A stretch of DNA of 64,000 nt, from positions 372,001 through 436,000 of the forward strand of contig CATKHW010000281.1 of NCBI GenBank assembly GCA_949752795.1, written 5' to 3'. The position numbers were made by a program, and so were the translations under genes. The notes beneath the pieces are model-generated. The model had not been told where the DNA came from. It saw only the letters and a program-made list of their open reading frames with translations, and did not search any database. Positions 36,401 to 48,170 of this stretch are shown one piece after another; positions within the stretch are counted from its first letter, which is position 1; every line of letters begins with the position of its first letter. This DNA comes from Hyperoodon ampullatus. Its lineage: Eukaryota; Chordata; Mammalia; Artiodactyla; Ziphiidae.

Positions 36401-38311
36401 GCATGCATCATTGTGATGACAAGTGTCATGGAGCATTTGGCTGAAAATGTTCATGGAGTATTGTGATGACAGGGGTCATGGAGCATTGTGATGACTAGAG
36501 AATGGAGCATTGTGATGACAAGAGTCCCGGATCATTGTGTTGTCAGGTGATATTGAGCATTGTGATGACTGTGGTCATGGAGCATTGTGATGATATTGGT
36601 CATGGAGCATTGTGATGAGAAGGTCATGGAGCATTGGGCTGAAAATGTTCATGGAGTATTGTGATGACAGGGGTCATGGAGCATTGTGATGATAAGGGAA
36701 TGGGGCATTTTGATGACAATGTCCTGGAGCATTGTGATGAGAAGGCCATGGAGCCTTGTGATGACAAGTCTCATGGAGCATTCTGATGAAAAGGGGCATG
36801 GACCATTGTGATTACAGGGGTCTTGGAGCCTTGTGATGACAAGGGCATGGAGCATTGTGATGAGAAGGCCATGGAGCATTCTGATGACATGCATCATGGA
36901 GCTTTGTGATGACAAGGGCATGGAGCATTGTGATTACAGGGGTCTTGGAGCATTGTGATGAAAATGGCATGGATCATTGTGATGAAAAAGGCATGGAGCC
37001 CTGTCATGAAAGGTTTCAGGGAGCATACTGATGACAAGAGTCAGGGAGCATTGTGATGACATGTGTGTTGTGCATTGTGATGACAAATGTCATGGGGCAT
37101 TGTGATGAGAAATCCATGGATAATTGTGATGACTAGCGTCATGGGGTATTGTGATGACAAGTGTTATGGAACATTGTGATCACAAGGGTTTGGAGCATTG
37201 TGATGACAGAGGTCATGGAGCATTTTGATTTCATTGTGATGACAAGAGCATGAAGCATTATGATGATGGGCATGGTGCATTGTGATGACAGGGTTCATGG
37301 AGCATTGTGATGAAAGGTGGCATGGAGCTTTGGTCTGACAAGTTTCATGGATTATTTTGATGACAGTGGGCATGGCACATTGTGATGACAAGGGCATGGA
37401 GCATTGTGATGACAAGGTCATGGATTATTGTGAAGACAGGTGTCAGGGAGCATTGTGATGACATATGTCATGTTCCATTGTGATGACAATAGCACAGAGC
37501 ATTGTGATGCCAAGTGTCATGGAGGATTGTTGTGACAAAGGTAAAGGAGCATTGTGATGATAAGCGCATGGAGCATTGAGATGACAAGGGCCATTGATAA
37601 TTTAAATGTCCATGTCCTGAAACATTGTGATGACAAGCGCATGGAGCTTCCTATGACAGGGGTCATAGAGCATTGCGATGACAAGTGCATGGAGTATTGT
37701 TATGACAAGAGCATATAACATTGTGATGAGAAGTGCCATGGAGCATTGTGATGACAAGGACGTGGAGAATTTTGAGGACAAGGACATTGAGCTTTGAGAT
37801 GACCAGGGCATGGAGCATTGTGATGGCAAAACCGTGGAGCATTGTGATGAGAAGACCATGGGTAATTGTGATGACGAGCGTCATGGACCACTGTAATGAC
37901 AAGGGGCATGAAGCATTGTGATGACAGGTGTCAGGGAGCATTGTGATGACAGGGGTCATGGAGTATTGTGATGACAAGGGCATGGAGCATTGTGATGACA
38001 AGGGTACGGAACATTGTGATGAAAAGTGCCATTGAGAATTTTGATGATAAAGTCGTGAAGCATTGTGATGACAAACACTTGGAGCTTCCTATGACAGGGG
38101 TCATGGAACATTGCAATGACAAGTGCATGGAGAATTGTGATGAAACGAGCATGTAACTTTGTGATGAGAAGTGTCATGTAGCATTGTGATGACAAGTTCG
38201 TGGAGAATTGTTATGACAAGGGACATGGAGCATTGTGATAACCAGGGAATGGAGCATTGTGATGACAGGGGTCATGGAGCATTATTATGACAAGGGCCAT
38301 GGTGCATTCTG

Positions 38312-39481
38312 ATATAAGATATCACTTATGAAGGGAATGTAAACCTGGCTACATATGAACTGAATTAGGAAAGAGAACAGAGTCTCAGATTTAGAAAACA
38401 CTCTTATGCTTGCTTAAGGGGGAAGGAGAGGTGGGGAGACACACAAAACCAGAGTTTGATATTAACACAGGTACCGTTCCATAATCCAAATACAGAAGAG
38501 ACAAGCCCGACTCCTTCCTCAGTGAATGGGACTCAACACCCCTCTTCCCCACAGAGAAATATATCTGACTAGTAAGGATCTTAAAACCTATGTATTGATA
38601 TGTCTCCATAAGGGAACCAAGTGTGTCTAGAATGACATAAACACGGCAGTGAGAATCAGCTCAAACCCAGTATAAAAAGGAATTTCAAAACAAAACAAAG
38701 AAACAGTGAAATTCTTACACAATACCTTCAGGGGTTCTGATGAAACTTGGAATGACCCTATCTACAACAACAGCTGGATGTGGCATAAGGCTGTTCACCT
38801 GGGACTGAGAGGATTGGTGAGATTGGGTGAGAAAATGGAGACGCATTAAAGCAATAATGCCTGCCACTGATTCCATGGTTCCCAACTCTCCAGGTAGAAG
38901 GGAATATCACTACAGTTATAACATGTATGGGAAACCTAGAGAATTGACACACTCTGATGGTGAAAGGTTTCTAAAACTCTACTAATTTTTTTCTCTCCAT
39001 GTGCTCCAGCTTGACATTCCAACTGCTTTAATATCAATCTCCCAACTTGGAGAGTCAGCCCCTATAACCTCCTGGTTCGCACAGTTGTCACATTGTGCAG
39101 AGGATATAAGGGAAGAGGGAGAATCAATGAGAGAGTAGCTGTAGGCATTTGGACGGCCACATGTCACTCTAATTTCCCGTCACGAAGAAGAATTAACGAA
39201 ACTCTTAGCCTGCCCCACCCCCATAACTAGTATAGGTCCTGAAGCAAAATTGTGGGTTTGCGGTCAGCTCACAAAAACACAAGTTGAAAAATGGAGCTCA
39301 GGGGCACAGTAATTCACTAACTTGCAGAGTTATACAGGACTACTCTCTTCCAAAAATCTGTTGAGGAAAAGCCATGAGGCGGACTTGAAAATGAGGGAGA
39401 TTTGCACGAAACAGACTTCCAGAAGTACATTGGAATCGACTTTAAACACAGGAAAAGCATCACAACTTCAACAATTATGGA
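38312..39481 (+). repeat. Diverged satellite monomer D3, 3' part
   Basis: Resumes at 'ataagatatcacttatgaa', about 500 bp past the palindrome in monomer coordinates, and runs to the next palindrome. Together with 23169-23340 it makes one monomer split by the minisatellite. Confidence 0.88.
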
Positions 39482-41219
39482 ATTGTCCATAAAGGGCGCA
39501 CGCGTTTTCTCCTGAATATATTCAGGAGAAAACGCATACACCCATTTTGGCCAACCAAGCAACCGCACAATGTAAATCTGCACTACAAAGAAGTATCACT
39601 TCCCACCAGTCAAAAGGGATATCCGTAAAATGTGTAAAAACCAGAAAGGCAAGAGGGGCTCTGGAGGACAGGGAGCCTTGTTATGCTGTTGGGTGGGATG
39701 TAGATTGCCAACAGCCACTCTGGAGGAGTGCACTGTGTTCCCTAAAAGAATTAAACAACAGAGCTTCACAACCTAAGGCACTTCCAGTCATGGGAATATA
39801 CCTTGGGAAAATTGAAAATCAATAAGACACAGCCAACCCAAAATATAGGGCAGCACTGCTTACAAGAACCTCGACGTTGGGACACCTTAAATATCCCAGG
39901 AAAGACAAAAATAGTAAAGAAATTGTGGTACATACGTACGATGGAATATCCCTCAGCCATGAAATCAATGTCATAAGGCCAGTAGCAGCATAATGAGTGG
40001 ATTCATGTACGATGATTCTAACTGAAATAAGTCACACAGAAAAAGAAACTTATCATAAGATATCACTTATGAATGTCTTGTAAACATGGCTACACATGAA
40101 CTGAATTAGGAAAGAGAAGAGTCTCACATTTAGAAAACACTCTTATGCCTGCTCAAGAGGAAAGGAGAGGTGGGGTGATGCATAAAACCAGAGTTTGATA
40201 TTAGCACAGGTACGGTTGCATAATCCAAATACAGAATAGACAAGACCTACTCTTTCCTCACTGAACGGGGCTCAACACCCCTATTCCCCGCAGAGTAGTA
40301 TATCTGACTAGTAAGAATCTTAAAACCTATGTATTGATATGTCTCCATAAGGTAACCAAGTGTGTCTAGAACGACATAAACACGGCAGTGAGAATCAGCT
40401 CAAACCCACTATAGAAATGAATTTCAAAACAAAACAAATAAACAGTGAAATTCTTACACAATACCTTCAGGGGTTCTGATGAAACTTAGAATGACCCTAT
40501 CTACAACGACAGCTGGATGTGGCATAAGGCTGGTCACTTGGGACTGAGAGGATTGGTGAGATTGGGTGAGAAAATGCAGACCGTTTAAAGCAATAATACC
40601 TGGCACCCATTCCATGGTTCCCAACTCTCCAGGTAGAAGGGAATATCACTACAGTTATAACATGTATGGGAAACCTAGAGAATGGACACCATCTGATGGT
40701 GAAAAGTTTCTAAAACTCTACTAATTTTTTTCTCTCCTTGTGCACCAGTTTGACATTCCAACTGCTTTAGTATCAATCTCCCAAATTGGAGAGTCAGCAC
40801 CTATAACCACCTGGTTCGCACAGTTGGCACGTTGTGCAGAGGATATAAGGGAAGAGGGAGAAACAATTAGAGAGTAGCTGTAGGCATTTGGATGGCCACA
40901 TGTCACTCTAAATTCCCGTCACGAAGACGAATTAACAAACTCTGAGCCATCCCCCCCAATGGAACCAGTATAGGTCCTGAAGCAAAATTGTGGATTGGCA
41001 GTCAGCTCACAAAAACGCGAGTTGAAAAATGGAGCTCAGGGGCACAGCAATTCACTAACTTGCAGAGTTATAAAGGACTACTCTCTTCCAAAAATCTGTT
41101 AAGAGAAAGCCAAGAGGCGGACTTGAAAATGAGGCAGAAGTGCACGAAACAGATTTCCAGAAGTACATTGGAATCGCCTTTAAACACAAGAAAAACATCA
41201 CAACTTCGACAATTATGGA
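39482..41219 (+). repeat. Diverged satellite monomer D4 (1,738 bp)
   Basis: The palindrome at 39482-39555 begins with the variant 'ttgtccataaaggg' and ends with 'ttttggccaacc'. It is closely related to D5 and further from the main arrays. Confidence 0.9.
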
Positions 41220-42956
41220 ATTGTCCATAAAGGGTGCATGCGTTTTCTCCTGAATATATTCAGGAGAATACGCATACGCCCATTTTGGCCAACCAAGCAA
41301 CTGCACAATGCAAATCTGCACTACAAAGGAGTATCACTTCCAACCGGTCAAAAGGGACATCCATAAAATGTGTAAAAACAAGAAAGGCAAGACAGGTTCT
41401 GGAGAAGAGGGAGCCTTGTTATGCGGATGGGTGTGATGTAAATTGCAAACAGCCACTCTGGAGGAGTGCATTGTGTTCCCAAAAAGAAGTAAACAACAGT
41501 GCTTCACAACTGAAGGCACTTCCAGTCACGGGAATATACCTTGGGAAAAATGAAAATCAATAAGACACAGTCACCCCAAAATTTATGGCAGCACTGCTTA
41601 CAAGAACCTCGACTTCGGTACACCCTATATATCCCAGGAAAGACAAAAATGGTAAAGAAAAGGTGGTACATACGTATGATGGAATATCCCTCAGCCATGA
41701 AGTCAATGTCATAAGGCCAGTAGCAGCATAATGACGGGATTCAAGTACGATGATTCTAACTGAAAAAATCACACAGAAAAAGAAACTTATCATAAGATAT
41801 CACTTATGAAGGGTATATAAACATGGCTACACATGGAATGAATTAGGGAAGGGAACAGATTCTCATATTTAGAAAACACTCTTATGCATGTTTAAGGGGA
41901 AAGCAGAGGTGGGGTGATGAATAAAACCAGAGTTTGATACTAGCACAGGTATGGTTCCATAATCCAAATACAGAATAGACAAACCTACACCTTCCTCAGT
42001 GAAAGGGACTCAAAACCCCATATTTCCCGCAGAGGAATATATCTGACTAGTAAGAATCTTAAAACCTATGTATTGATATGTCTCCGTAAGGGAATCAAGT
42101 GTGTCTAGACTGGCATAAACATGGCAGCGAGAATCAGCTCAAACACACTATAAAAAGGAATTTCAAAAACAAAACAAAAAAAACTGGGAAATTCTTTACA
42201 ATTCCTTCAGGGTCTCTAATGAAACCTGGAATGACCCTATCTACAATGACAGCTGGATGTAGCATAAGGAGGGACACTTGGGACTGAGACGATTGGTGAG
42301 ATTGGGTGAGCAAATGCAGACCCTTTAAAGCAAAAATGCCTGGCACACATTCCATGGGTCCCAACTCTCCAGGTTGAAGGGAATATTACTACAGCTATAA
42401 CATGTCCGGGAAACCTAGAGAACGGACACACTGTGAATACGAAAGGTTTCTAAAACTCAACGAATAGTCCCTCTCCTGTAGCTCCGGTTTGACTTTCCAT
42501 CTGCTTTACTATCAACTTCCCAACTTGGAGAGACAGCCCCTTTAACCTCCTGGTTCGCACAGGTTGCCAGTTTGGCAGAGGATGAAAGGGAAGAGGGAGA
42601 ACCAATGAGAGAGTAGCTGTTAGGCATTTGGACGGGCACATATCACTGTAATTTCCCGGCAGGAAGAATAATTAACCAAAGTCTCAGCCACCCACCGGGA
42701 ACCAGCATAGGTCCTGAACCAAAATTTTGGACTTGCTGTCAGCTCACCAAAAACGAGTTGAAAAATGGAGCTCAGGGGCACAGCAATTCACAAACTGGCC
42801 GAGTAATAAAGGACAACTATCGTCCAAAAATCTGTTGAGGGAAGGCACCGAGGCGGACTTGAAAGCGAGGCAGAATAGCAGGAAACAGATTTCAAGAGGT
42901 ACGTTGGAATCGCCTTTAAAGCACAGGAAGAGGGGCACAACTTCCACAATGATGCT
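41220..42956 (+). repeat. Satellite monomer D5, chimeric (1,737 bp)
   Basis: The first ~760 bp is of the diverged D4 type. After 'aatccaaatacagaatagac' (41961-41980) it becomes the homogeneous type ('cctcagtgaaagggactcaa' from about 41993). The switch marks the edge of the homogenised array. Confidence 0.88.
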
Positions 42957-44693
42957 CTTGGCCAAAAAAGGCATATGCGTTTTCTCCTGAATATATTCAG
43001 GAGAAAACGCATACGCTCTTTTTGGCCAAGCAAGCAAGCGGGCAATGCAAATCTGCACTACAAAGAAGTATCACTTCCCACCGGTCAAAAGGGACATCCA
43101 CAAAATGTGTAAAAACCAGAAAGGCAAGACAGGCCCTGGAGAACAGGGAGCCTTGTTATGCTGATGGGCGGGATGTAAATTGCCAACTGCCTCTCTGGAG
43201 GAGTGCATTGTGTTCCCTAAAACAAATAAAGAACAGAGCTACAGAGCCAAGGGCACTTCCAGTCTACGGAATATACCTTGGGAAAACTGAAAATCAATAA
43301 GACAGAGCCACCCCAAAATTTAGGGCTGCACTGCTTACAAGGACCTCAACTTGGGTACACCTTAAATATCCCAGGAAATATAAAAATGGTTCAAAAAATT
43401 GTGGTACTTACATACGATGGAATATCCCTCAGCCATGAAATCAATGTCATAAGACCAGTAGCAGCAAAATGGGTGGATTCAGGTACGATGATTCTAAGTG
43501 AAATAAGTCACACAGAAAAAGAAACTTATCATAAGATATCACTTATTAAGATCCTGTAAACATGGCTACACTTGAACTGAGTTAGGAAAAGAAGAGTGTC
43601 TAAGATTTAGAAAACACTCTTATGCCTGCTTAAGGAGGAAGGAGAGCTGGGGTGATGCATAAAACCAGAGTTTGATATAAGCCCAGGTACCGTTCCAAAA
43701 ACCAACTATGGAATAGACAAGACATACACCTTCCTCAGTGAAAGGGACTCAAAACACCATATTGCCCGCAGAGGAATATATCTGACTAGTAAGAATCTTA
43801 AAGCCTATGTATTGATATGTCTCCGTAAGGGAATCAAGTGTGTCTAGACTGGCATATACATGGTAGCGAGAATCAGCTCAAACCCACTATAAAAAGGAAT
43901 TTCAAAAACAAAACAAAAAACTGGGAAAATCTTTACAATTCCTTCAGGGTCTCTGATGAAACCTGGAATGACCCTATCTACAATGACAGCTGGATGTGGC
44001 ATAAGGAGGGACACTTGGGACTGAGACGATTGGTGAGATTGGGTGAGCAAATGCAGACCCTTTAAAGCACAAATGCCTGGCACCCATTCCATGGGTCCCA
44101 ACTCTCCAGGTTGAAGGGAATATTACTACAGCTATAACATGTACGGGAAACCTAGAGAACGGACACACTGTGAATACGAAAGGTTTCTAAAACTCAACGA
44201 ATAGTCCCTCTCTTGGTGCTCCGGTTTGACATTCCATCTGCTTTACTATCAACATCCCAATTTGGAGAGACATTCCCTTTAACCTCCTGGTTAGCACAGG
44301 TTGCCAATTTGGCAGAGGATGAAAGTGAAGAGGGAGAACCAATGAGAGAGTAGCTGTTAGGCATTTGGACGGGCACATATCACTCTAACTTCCCGGCAGG
44401 AAGAAGAATTAACCAAAGTCTCAGCCCCCAACCAGGAACCAGCATAGTTCCTGAACCAAAATTTTGGACTTGCGGTCATCTCACAAAAAACGAGTTGAAA
44501 AATGGAGCTCAGGGGCACAGCAATTCACAAACTGGCCGAGTAATAAAGGGCAATTATCGCCCAAAAATCTGTTGAGGGTAGGCAACGAGGGGGACTTGAA
44601 AGCGAGGCAGAATAGCAGGAAACAGATTTCAAGAGGTACGTTGGAATCTCCTTTAAAGCACAGGAAGAGGGGCCCCACTTCGACAATGATGCA
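42957..44693 (+). repeat. Satellite monomer C1 (1,737 bp)
   Basis: The palindrome at 42957-43030 has three mismatched pairs. The approach to it (42727-42900, with 'cttgctgtcag' and 'ggcaccgagg') is shared with the approach to C6 near 51420-51560. Confidence 0.9.
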
Positions 44694-44767
44694 CTTGGCC
44701 AAAAAGGGCGTATGCCTTTTCTCCTGAATATATTCAGGAGAAAAGGCATACACCCTTTTTGGCCAAG
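44694..44767. repeat. Palindrome with mirrored substitution (monomer C2)
   Basis: 36 of 37 pairs match. Compared with the usual arms, one pair (g and c) is replaced by c and g, keeping complementarity. The only mismatch is c against a, near 'gggcgt' and 'acaccc'. Confidence 0.92.
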
Positions 44768-46432
44768 CAAGCAAGCGGGCAATGCAAATCTGCACTACAA
44801 AGAAGTATCACTTCCCACCGGTCAAAAGGGACATCCACAAAATGTGTAAAAACCAGAAAGGCAGGACAGGCCCTGGAGAACAGGGAGACTTGTTATGCTG
44901 ATGGGCGGGATGTAAATTGCCAACTGCCTCTCTGGAGGAGTACATTGTGTTTCCTAAAACAAGTAAAGAACAGAGCTACAGCGCCAAGGGCACTTCCAGT
45001 CTAGGGAATATACCTTGGGAAAACTGATAATCAATAAGACAGAGCCCCCCCAAAATTTAGGGCTGCACTGCTTACAAGGACCTCAACTTGGGTACACCTT
45101 AAATATCCCAGGAAATATAAAAATGGTTCAAAAAATTGTGGTACTTACGTATGATGGAATATCCCTCAGCCATGAAATCAATGTCATAAGACCAGTAGCA
45201 GCAAAATGGGTGGATTCAGGTACGATGATTCTAAGTGAAATAAGTCACACAGAAAAAGAAACTTATCATAAGATATCAGTTATGAAGATCCTGTAAACAT
45301 GGCTACACTTGAACTGAGTTAGGAAAGAGAACAGTGTCTCACATTTAGAAAACACTCTTATGCCTGCTTAAGGGGGAAGGAGAGGTGGGGTGATGCATAA
45401 AACCAGAGTTTGATATAAGCACAGGTACCGTTCCAAAAACCAACTATGGAATAGACAAGACCTACACCTTCCTCAGTGAAAGGGACTCAAAACCCCATAT
45501 TTCCCGCAGAGGAATATATCTGACTAGTAAGAATCTTAAAACCTATGTATTGATATGTCTCCGTAAGGGAATCAAGTGTGTCTAGACTGACATAAACATG
45601 GCAGCGAGAATCAGCTCAAACCCCCTATAAAAAGGAATTTCAAAAACAAAACAAAAAAACTGTGAAATTCTTTACAATTCCTTCAGGGTCTCTGATGAAA
45701 CCTGGAATGACCCTATCTACAATGACAGCTGGATGTGGCATAAGGCTGGACACTTGGGTCTGAGAGGATTGGTGAGATTGGGTGAGCAAATGCAGACCCT
45801 TTAAGGCAATAATGCATGGCAACCATTCCATGGGTCCCAACTCTCCAGGTTGAAGGGAATATTACTACAGTTATAACATGTACGGGAAACCTAGAGAACG
45901 GACACACTGTGAATACGAAAGGTTTCTATAACTCAACGAATAGTCCCTCTCCTGGTGCTCCGGTTTGACTTTCCATCTGCTTTACTATCAACCTCCCAAC
46001 TTGGAGAGACAGCCCCTTTAACCTCCTGGTTCGCACAGGTTGCCAATTTGGCAGAGGATGAAAGCGAAGAGGGAGAACCAATGAGAGAGTAGATGTTAGG
46101 CATTTGGACAGGCACATATCACTGTAATTTCCCGGCAGGAAGAAGAATTAACCAAAGTCTCAGCCACCCACCGGGAACCAGCATAGGTCCTGAACCAAAA
46201 TTTTGGACTTGCTGTCAGCTCACCAAAAACGAGTTGAAAAATGGAGCTCAGGGGCACAGCAATTCACAAACTGGCCGAGTAATAAAGGGCAACTATCGCC
46301 CAAAAATCTGTTGAGGGTAGGCAACGAGGGGGACTTGAAAGCGAGGCAGAATAGCAGGAAACAGATTTCAAGAGGTACGTTGGAATCTCCTTTAAAGCAC
46401 AGGAAGAGGGGCCCCACTTCGACAATGATGCA
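44694..46432 (+). repeat. Satellite monomer C2 (1,739 bp)
   Basis: The palindrome at 44694-44767 carries the same substitution mirrored in both arms ('tatgcctttt' and 'aaaaggcata'), so pairing is kept there. Only one other pair is mismatched. Confidence 0.9.
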
Positions 46433-48170
46433 CTTGGCCAAAAAGGGCGTATGCCTTTTCTCCTGAATATATTCAGGAGAAAACACATACGCCCTTTTTG
46501 GCCAAGCAAGCAAGCGGGCAATGCAAATCTGCACTACAAAGAAGTATCACTTCCCACCGGTCAAAAGGGACATCCACAAAATGTGTAAAAACCAGAAAGG
46601 CAGGACAGGCCCTGGAGAACAGGGAGCCTTGTTATGCTGATGGGCGGGATGTAAATTGCCAACTGCCTCTCTGGAGGAGTGCATTGTGTTCCCTAAAACA
46701 AGTAAACAAAAGAGCTACAGAGCGAAGTGAACTTCCAGTCTAGGGAATATACCTTGGGAAAACTGAAAATCAATAAGACAGGGCCACCCCAAAATTTAGG
46801 GCTGCACTGCTAACAAGGACCTCAACTTGGGTTCACCTTAAATATCCCAGGAAATATAAAAATGGTTCAAAAAATTGCGGTATTTACGTACGATGGAATA
46901 TCCCTCAGCCATGAAATCAATGTCATAAGACCAGTAGCAGCAAAATGGGTGGATTCAGGTACGATGATTCTAAGTGAAATAAGTGACACAGAAAAAGAAA
47001 CTTATCATAAGATATCACTTATGAAGATCCTGTAAACATGGCTACACTTGAACTGAGTTAGGAAAGAGAGCAGTGTCTCACATTTAGAAAAGAGTCTTAT
47101 GCCTGCTTAAGGGGGAAGGAGATGTGGGGTGATGCATAAAACCAGAGTTTGATATAAGCACAGGTACCGTTCCAAAAACCAACTATGGAATAGACAAGAC
47201 CTACACCTTCCTCAGTGAAAGGGACTCAAAACCCCATATTTCCCGCAGAGGAATATATCTGACTAGTAAGAATCTTAAAACCTATGTATTGATATGACTC
47301 CGTAAGGGAATCAAGTGTGTCTAGACTGGCATAAACATGGCAGCGAGAATCAGCTCAAACCCACTATAAAAAGGAATTTCAAAACAAAACAAAAAAAATG
47401 GGAAATTCTTTACAATTCCTTCAGGGTCTCTGATGAAACCTGGAATGACCCTATCTACAATGACAGCTGGATGTGGCATAAGGCTGGACACTTGGGTCTG
47501 AGAGGATTGGTGAGATTGGGTGAGCAAATGCAGACCGTTTAAGGCAATAATGCATGGCACCCATTCCATGGGTCCCAACTCTCCAGGTTGAAGGGAATAT
47601 TACTACAGTTATAACATGTACGGGAAACCTAGAGAATGGACACACTGTGAATACGAAAGGTTTCTAAAACTCAACGAATAGTCCCTCTCCTGCTGCTCCG
47701 GTTTGACTTTACATCTGCTTTACTATCAACCTCCCAACTTGGAGAGACAGCCCCTTTAACCTCCTGGTTCGCACACGTTGCCAATTTGGCAGAGGATGAA
47801 AGGGAAGAGGGAGAACCAATGAGAGAGTAGCTGTTAGGCATTTGGACGGGAACATATCACTGTAATTTCCGGGCAGGAAGAAGAATTAACCAAAGTCTCA
47901 GCCACCCACCGGGAGCCAGTATAGGACCTGAACCAAAATTTTGGACTTGCGGTCAGCTCACCAAAAACGAGTTGAAAAATGGAGCTCAGGGGCACAACAA
48001 TTCACAAACTGGCCGAGTAATAAAGGACAACTATCGTCCAAAAATCTGTTGAGGGAAGGCAACGAGGCGGACTTGAAAGCGAGGCAGAATAGCAGGAAAC
48101 AGATTTCAAGAGGTACGTTGGAATCGCCTGTAAAGCACAGGAAGAGGGGCACAACTTCGACAATGATGCA
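46433..48170 (+). repeat. Satellite monomer C3 (1,738 bp)
   Basis: The palindrome at 46433-46506 has a left arm of C2 type ('tatgcctttt') and a right arm identical to that of C6 ('aaaacacatacg'), giving two mismatches. This is the end point of a patch of differences from the duplicate 5,216 bp downstream. Confidence 0.9.

Larger units (their letters stand above)
23341..38311 (+). repeat. 15-kb minisatellite, 24-25-bp unit
   Basis: Roughly 600 tandem units with core 'catggagcattgtgatgaca' plus a variable 4-5-bp end (agg, aggg, gggt and so on). Units are 24 or 25 bp, sometimes 26. The plus strand is G-rich and C-poor (9 G to 3 C per core unit). Point variants are shared between distant units in patterns that reveal larger block duplications. 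Long open frames on the minus strand encode repeating Cys/His/Met-rich peptides, but these follow from the repeat and are not supported as proteins. The left edge abuts satellite at 'ggcaaga' (23340); the right edge abuts 'ataagatatcactta' (38312). Confidence 0.95.

Noticed and set aside
23341..38311. Many long open frames on both strands of the minisatellite, mostly minus-strand Cys/His/Met-rich repeating peptides (for example 26958-27230)
   Set aside because: The unit lacks stops in some frames, so open frames arise automatically. Unit length changes between 24 and 25 bp shift frame constantly, all three minus frames give such peptides, and there is no start context, splice signal or conservation of one frame.
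23341..38311. Bacterial, phage or assembly-vector origin for the minisatellite
   Set aside because: It is joined at both ends to the same satellite in consistent orientation and contains no vector or bacterial sequence. The variant structure is that of a eukaryotic minisatellite.
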